In this document: positions 5,772-8,629 of the stretch, in pieces
Numbering within the stretch: the stretch's first letter is position 1
Layout of the letters: every line of letters starts with the position of its first letter
DNA from: JBDHZK01 sp039811865
Lineage (GTDB): Bacteria > Actinomycetota > Actinomycetes > Propionibacteriales > Propionibacteriaceae
Direction: 5' to 3'
Length of the DNA: 8,629 nucleotides
Assembly (NCBI GenBank): GCA_039811865.1
Contig: JBDHZK010000119.1
Coordinates: 1-8,629, forward strand
Translations under genes and position numbers: made by a program
The notes under the pieces: generated by a model
Seen by the model: the letters and a program-made list of their open reading frames with translations, nothing else
Database searches by the model: none
What the model was told of the DNA's origin: nothing

Positions 5772-7208
5772 ATGTCCAAGGTGCTTACGTCCCTGCCAGT
5801 CGGCGAGCGGGTCGGAATCGCGTTCTCCGGCGGCCTCGATACGTCGGTAGCGGTGGCGTGGATGCGCGAGAACGGTGCCGTCCCGTGCACCTACACCGCC
5901 GACATCGGTCAGTACGACGAGCCGGACATCGGCTCGGTGCCCGGCCGCGCCGGCGCCTACGGCGCCGAGCTTTCCCGCCTGGTCGACTGCACCGCGCCAT
6001 TGGTCGAGGAAGGCCTGGTGGCGCTGTCCTGCGGCGCGTTCCACATCCGCAGCGCTGGACGCACCTACTTCAACACCACCCCGCTCGGCCGGGCGGTCAC
6101 CGGCACGTTCCTGGTGCGCGCCATGCGCGACGACGACGTCTGGATCTGGGGCGACGGCTCCACCTACAAGGGCAACGACATCGAGCGGTTCTACCGCTAC
6201 GGACTGCTGGCCAACCCGATGCTGCGCATCTACAAGCCCTGGCTGGACGCCGACTTCGTCAGCGAACTCGGCGGCCGCGCCGAGATGAGCGAATGGCTCG
6301 GACAACGCAGCCTGCCGTACCGAGACTCCAAGGAAAAGGCGTACAGCACCGACGCCAACATCTGGGGCGCCACCCACGAAGCCAAGGAGCTGGAGCGGTT
6401 AGAGGTCGGCATCGACATCGTCGAACCGATCATGGGTGTCGCCCACTGGGACCCGGCCGTGGTCATTGAGACCGAGGACGTCAGCGTCCGCTTCGACAAG
6501 GGACGTCCCGTTGCCATCAACGACGTCACCTTCGCCTCGGCCGTCGAACTGGTCCGGGAGGCCAATTCGATTGGCGGACGGCACGGGCTCGGCATGTCCG
6601 ACCAGGTCGAGAACCGGATCATCGAGGCGAAGTCACGCGGCATCTACGAGGCGCCCGGGATGGCCCTGTTGCACATCGCCTACGAGCGGCTGGTCAACGC
6701 GATCCATAACGAGGACACCGTCGCGAACTATCACAACGAGGGCCGCAAGCTGGGCCGGCTGCTCTACGAAGGCCGCTGGCTCGACCCGCAATCGCTGATG
6801 ATCCGCGAGTCGCTGCAGCGCTGGGTCGGTTCGGCGGTGACGGGTGAGGTGGTCCTTCGGTTGCGCCGCGGTGAGGACTACTCGATCGTGGCGACGTCCG
6901 GGCCGGCGCTCAGCTACCACCCGGACAAGCTGTCGATGGAGAAGGTGGGGGACGCCGCATTCGGCCCGACCGATCGGATCGGGCAACTCACCATGCGCAA
7001 CCTGGACATCGCCGACAGCCGCCTGCGGCTGGAGCAGTACGCCGGCCTTGGCCTGATCGGTGGGGAGATCCGCGAGCTGGTTGGGACTCTGGAAACCCCG
7101 CCGGCGCAGGCCGTTCCTGAACTCGCGGCCCCCGCCGAGCCCGAGTCGACCGAGTTGGAGGTCGAGGCCGCCACCGACCGCTCCGCCATGGAGTCGGGCA
7201 CCGACTGA
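5772..7208 (+). CDS. argG: Argininosuccinate synthase (long, E. coli-like type)
   Basis: The product joins citrulline and aspartate with ATP to give argininosuccinate, AMP and pyrophosphate, the penultimate step of arginine synthesis, in the cytoplasm. The 478 residues contain the PP-loop AFSGGLDTSVA (17-27) for ATP, YTADIGQYDEPDI (41-53), the nucleotide-binding GDGSTYKGNDIERFYRYG (127-144), STDANIWGATHEAK (192-205), and the C-terminal segment RRGEDYSI with SYHPDKLSME (381-390). This matches the roughly 450-480-residue class represented by E. coli, not the roughly 400-residue class used by many actinobacteria. About 40 extra residues at the C-terminus (about 439-478) are acidic and Ala/Pro/Glu-rich, probably disordered. 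ATG 5772 is chosen because homologues begin MSKVLTSLPVGERVGIAFSGG and a -10 box lies 7 bases upstream. It stands alone, without other arg genes, and faces uppS tail to tail. Confidence 0.96.
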   Translation: MSKVLTSLPVGERVGIAFSGGLDTSVAVAWMRENGAVPCTYTADIGQYDEPDIGSVPGRAGAYGAELSRLVDCTAPLVEEGLVALSCGAFHIRSAGRTYFNTTPLGRAVTGTFLVRAMRDDDVWIWGDGSTYKGNDIERFYRYGLLANPMLRIYKPWLDADFVSELGGRAEMSEWLGQRSLPYRDSKEKAYSTDANIWGATHEAKELERLEVGIDIVEPIMGVAHWDPAVVIETEDVSVRFDKGRPVAINDVTFASAVELVREANSIGGRHGLGMSDQVENRIIEAKSRGIYEAPGMALLHIAYERLVNAIHNEDTVANYHNEGRKLGRLLYEGRWLDPQSLMIRESLQRWVGSAVTGEVVLRLRRGEDYSIVATSGPALSYHPDKLSMEKVGDAAFGPTDRIGQLTMRNLDIADSRLRLEQYAGLGLIGGEIRELVGTLETPPAQAVPELAAPAEPESTELEVEAATDRSAMESGTD

Positions 7209-7220
7209 GGACGCGGGCGG

Positions 7221-8003
7221 CTATTGTCCGGGCACCTCGTTGGGGACGGCGCCGCCGTAGCGGCGGTCGCGGCCGGCGTACATTTCGATAGCCCGCCACA
7301 GATCGCGACGGTCGAAATCGGGCCATAGCCGGTCGAGAAAGACCAGTTCGGCGTAGGCCGACTGCCACAGCAGGAAGTTGGACGTCCGCTGCTCACCCGA
7401 GGAGCGGACGAACAGGTCGACATCGGGGATATCTGGCTCGTCCAGAAAGCGGCGGAACCGTTCCTCGGTGATCCGGGAGGGGTCCAGCTCGCCCCTGCGG
7501 GCCAGTTCCGCGACCTTGCGGACGGCGTCCACGATCTCGGCTCGCCCCCCGTAGTTGACGCAGAACTGCAGCGTGAGGACGTCATTGTCTGCACTCAGCT
7601 GTTCGGCGTACTCCAGCTCGTTGATCACGCTGCGCCAAAGCCGGGGACGCCGTCCCGCCCACCTGATCCGGACGCCCATCGCGTGCAACTGGTCGCGGCG
7701 GCGGTGGATGACGTCGCGGTTGAAGCCCATCAACCAACGCACCTCGTCGGGACTGCGCCGCCAGTTCTCGGTGGAGAACGCGTAGGCGGACAGGTACTTC
7801 ACGCCGACCTCGATGGCCCCTTCGATCACGTCGAACAGGGCGTCCTCGCCACGCTCGTGGCCCTTGGTGCGGGGGAGATTGCGAGCCTTCGCCCAGCGAC
7901 CGTTGCCGTCCATCACGATGGCGACGTGCTTGGGGAGCAGCTTGGCCGGGATCGCCGGCGGACGCGCGCCGCTGGGGTGAGGGATCGGCGGCCGGGGCGT
8001 CAT
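7221..8003 (-). CDS. uppS: Polyprenyl (undecaprenyl/decaprenyl) diphosphate synthase
   Basis: The product is a 260-residue cis-prenyltransferase that adds isopentenyl units to an allylic diphosphate, making the lipid carrier for peptidoglycan and other cell-wall polymers; it acts at the inner membrane face. Motifs in order are HVAIVMDGNGRWAKA (26-40, with catalytic Asp32), KGHERGEDAL (47-56), YAFSTENWRRSPDEV (74-88), LQFCVNYGGRAEI (145-157), and the diphosphate-binding RSSGEQRTSNFLLWQ (200-214) followed by AYAELVFLDRLWPDF (216-230). Length and motifs are complete. Actinobacteria may carry two such enzymes; the neighbourhood near era points to the long-chain one, although chain length cannot be read directly. 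The start at 8003 is preceded by a -10 box, and the stop lies 12 bases from the argG stop on the other strand. The frame stays open upstream to 8336 only because it overlaps the GC-rich preceding gene. Confidence 0.95.
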   Translation of the reverse strand: MTPRPPIPHPSGARPPAIPAKLLPKHVAIVMDGNGRWAKARNLPRTKGHERGEDALFDVIEGAIEVGVKYLSAYAFSTENWRRSPDEVRWLMGFNRDVIHRRRDQLHAMGVRIRWAGRRPRLWRSVINELEYAEQLSADNDVLTLQFCVNYGGRAEIVDAVRKVAELARRGELDPSRITEERFRRFLDEPDIPDVDLFVRSSGEQRTSNFLLWQSAYAELVFLDRLWPDFDRRDLWRAIEMYAGRDRRYGGAVPNEVPGQ

Positions 8004-8039
8004 GTGCGCGAGGATATCGGCGCGACTCAGAAGTCGCAG
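8004..8039 (-). promoter_or_regulatory. uppS promoter, leaderless start
   Basis: Read on the minus strand, TATCCT (8016-8011) ends 7 bases before the uppS ATG (8003), with no SD in between, so the transcript would start at the initiation codon. The best -35 at a 17-base spacer is CTGCGA (8039-8034), a weak match that lies inside the 24-base repeats ending the upstream gene. uppS may therefore be transcribed both from here and by read-through from that gene, whose stop is only 23 bases away. Confidence 0.5.
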
Positions 8040-8629
8040 CCGCCGACGTCGCAGCCGTCGCAGCCGCCGACGTCGCAGCCGTCTCCGGGGAGGTCGATGC
8101 CGCCGGCGGCGTCCACGAAGTGGCCGGCCGCCTCGCCCAGCCCGCCGAGTCCGTTGCCGACGGCGTCGGCGATGCCGGCGAAGTCCACGTCGAAGGTGGC
8201 GTCGGTGAGTAGGTCGGCCAGCCAGATCGCGTCCAAGGCACCGTCGAGGGCGTCGAACCAGAACAGGTCGAACCCGAGCCCGCCGTAGCCGGTGTCGGCG
8301 GCCCGCTTGGCGACCTCGCCGAACACCTTCGCCCAATGCTCGGCGACGCCGAAGACGATGGCGTAGGGGAGGTAGCGGTTGAAGATCGTCGCAGCCTCTT
8401 CGAATCGGATCTGGCCCGCCTCGGCGGTCGCCAGGTATTCCTTGAAGCCCAGCGCCTGAATGCGGACGGCCGTCCCCTCGGCGGTGCGGTGGTTTTGGGT
8501 CCGCCCGACGGGGAGCAACAGCGCCCCGGCCAGGACAAACAGGGCCGCCGGAACGACGGCCACGTGGGCGCCGGCGTGGCTGAAGCCGTACGCGAGGAAG
8601 ATGCCCAACCCGACCAGGATCAGTGCCCC
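8027..8629 (-). CDS. DUF2207-like membrane protein, C-terminal part (gene runs off the window)
   Basis: Two hundred C-terminal codons are present and the frame stays open through the window edge, so the true start lies outside. The visible part begins with two hydrophobic segments (GALILVGLGIFLAYGF at the edge, and VAVVPAALFVLAGALLLPVG). Next comes a soluble stretch with RTAEGTAVRIQALGFKEYLATAEAGQIRFEEAATIFNRYLPYAIVFGVAEHWAKVF (given as segments RTAEGTAVRIQALGFKEYLA, then TAEAGQIRFEEAATIFNRYL, then PYAIVFGVAEHWAKVF), which has the look of the DUF2207 (YciQ-like) C-terminus, a membrane family of unknown function. The last roughly 100 residues are Gly/Ala/Asp-rich and end in two copies of the octapeptide GCDVGGCD plus Phe. 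I recall glycine-rich tails in other members; the regular Cys/Asp spacing here is unusual. Stop codon TGA is at 8029-8027. Function unknown. Confidence 0.75.
   Translation of the reverse strand, partial: GALILVGLGIFLAYGFSHAGAHVAVVPAALFVLAGALLLPVGRTQNHRTAEGTAVRIQALGFKEYLATAEAGQIRFEEAATIFNRYLPYAIVFGVAEHWAKVFGEVAKRAADTGYGGLGFDLFWFDALDGALDAIWLADLLTDATFDVDFAGIADAVGNGLGGLGEAAGHFVDAAGGIDLPGDGCDVGGCDGCDVGGCDF
8033..8080 (-). repeat. Two identical 24-base tandem repeats in the coding sequence
   Basis: Bases 8033-8056 and 8057-8080 are identical. Each unit is itself GTCGCAGCC, GCCGAC, GTCGCAGCC on the plus strand, so the nonamer GTCGCAGCC appears four times (8033, 8048, 8057, 8072). On the minus strand each unit encodes one GCDVGGCD in a cyclic sense. 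The absence of any silent difference between copies points to recent slippage or duplication. Confidence 0.9.

Noticed and set aside
8033..8080. Short repeats considered as a CRISPR-like array
   Set aside because: The two 24-base units are directly tandem with no spacers, in frame, and encode the C-terminus of a protein.
8004..8336. N-terminal extension of uppS to 8336 on the minus strand
   Set aside because: The added residues are an Arg-rich out-of-frame reading of the DUF2207-like gene and its repeats; UppS proteins of about 250-260 residues are the norm and ATG 8003 has a promoter box.

Overview
The window reads as ordinary chromosome from a high-GC Gram-positive bacterium (Actinobacteria; the LeuA and ArgG sequences look closest to Propionibacteriales, but that placement is from memory and not a search). 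The evidence is GC-rich third codon positions throughout, the CNNM/CBS gene – era – uppS neighbourhood typical of actinobacteria, GTG starts, and several genes whose start codon lies 6-7 bases after a TANNNT box, the signature of leaderless mRNAs. No transposon, phage gene, CRISPR array, tRNA or rRNA was seen.

Layout. Bases 1-53 are the end of an upstream gene that cannot be fixed. Bases 54-2311 (+) hold a two-gene operon, a CNNM/CBS-domain membrane transporter overlapped by one base with the ribosome-assembly GTPase era. Bases 2395-3594 (+) hold a FUSC/aromatic-acid-exporter-like membrane protein with its own apparent leaderless promoter. Bases 3591-3743 form a compact regulatory region: a promoter overlapping the FUSC stop codon, a 16-residue leader peptide with four consecutive leucine codons, and an RNA hairpin whose 3' arm is exactly complementary to the leuA ribosome-binding site. 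Bases 3744-5492 (+) are leuA, closed by a strong intrinsic terminator. Bases 5493-5771 hold that terminator and the argG promoter, which has a perfect palindrome in its spacer. Bases 5772-7208 (+) are argG of the long, E. coli-like type. On the minus strand, converging on argG with a 12-base gap, are uppS (8003-7221) and, upstream of it, the 3' end of a DUF2207-like membrane protein (8629-8027) with a duplicated Cys-Asp-Gly tail.

How the genes relate. The CNNM gene and era form one operon, as is usual in the phylum. leuA and argG are separately promoted biosynthetic genes (leucine and arginine). uppS makes the polyprenyl carrier for cell-wall synthesis. recO, which often lies between era/leuA and uppS in actinobacteria, is absent here, and argG occupies that place.

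The item most worth a second look is the leuA leader. Its promoter, leader peptide, hairpin, anti-SD and SD are spaced as expected for leucine-controlled translation attenuation. A leuA leader element is already known in principle from actinobacteria, so this is a clear instance rather than a new class. I found no convincing undescribed multi-gene system.
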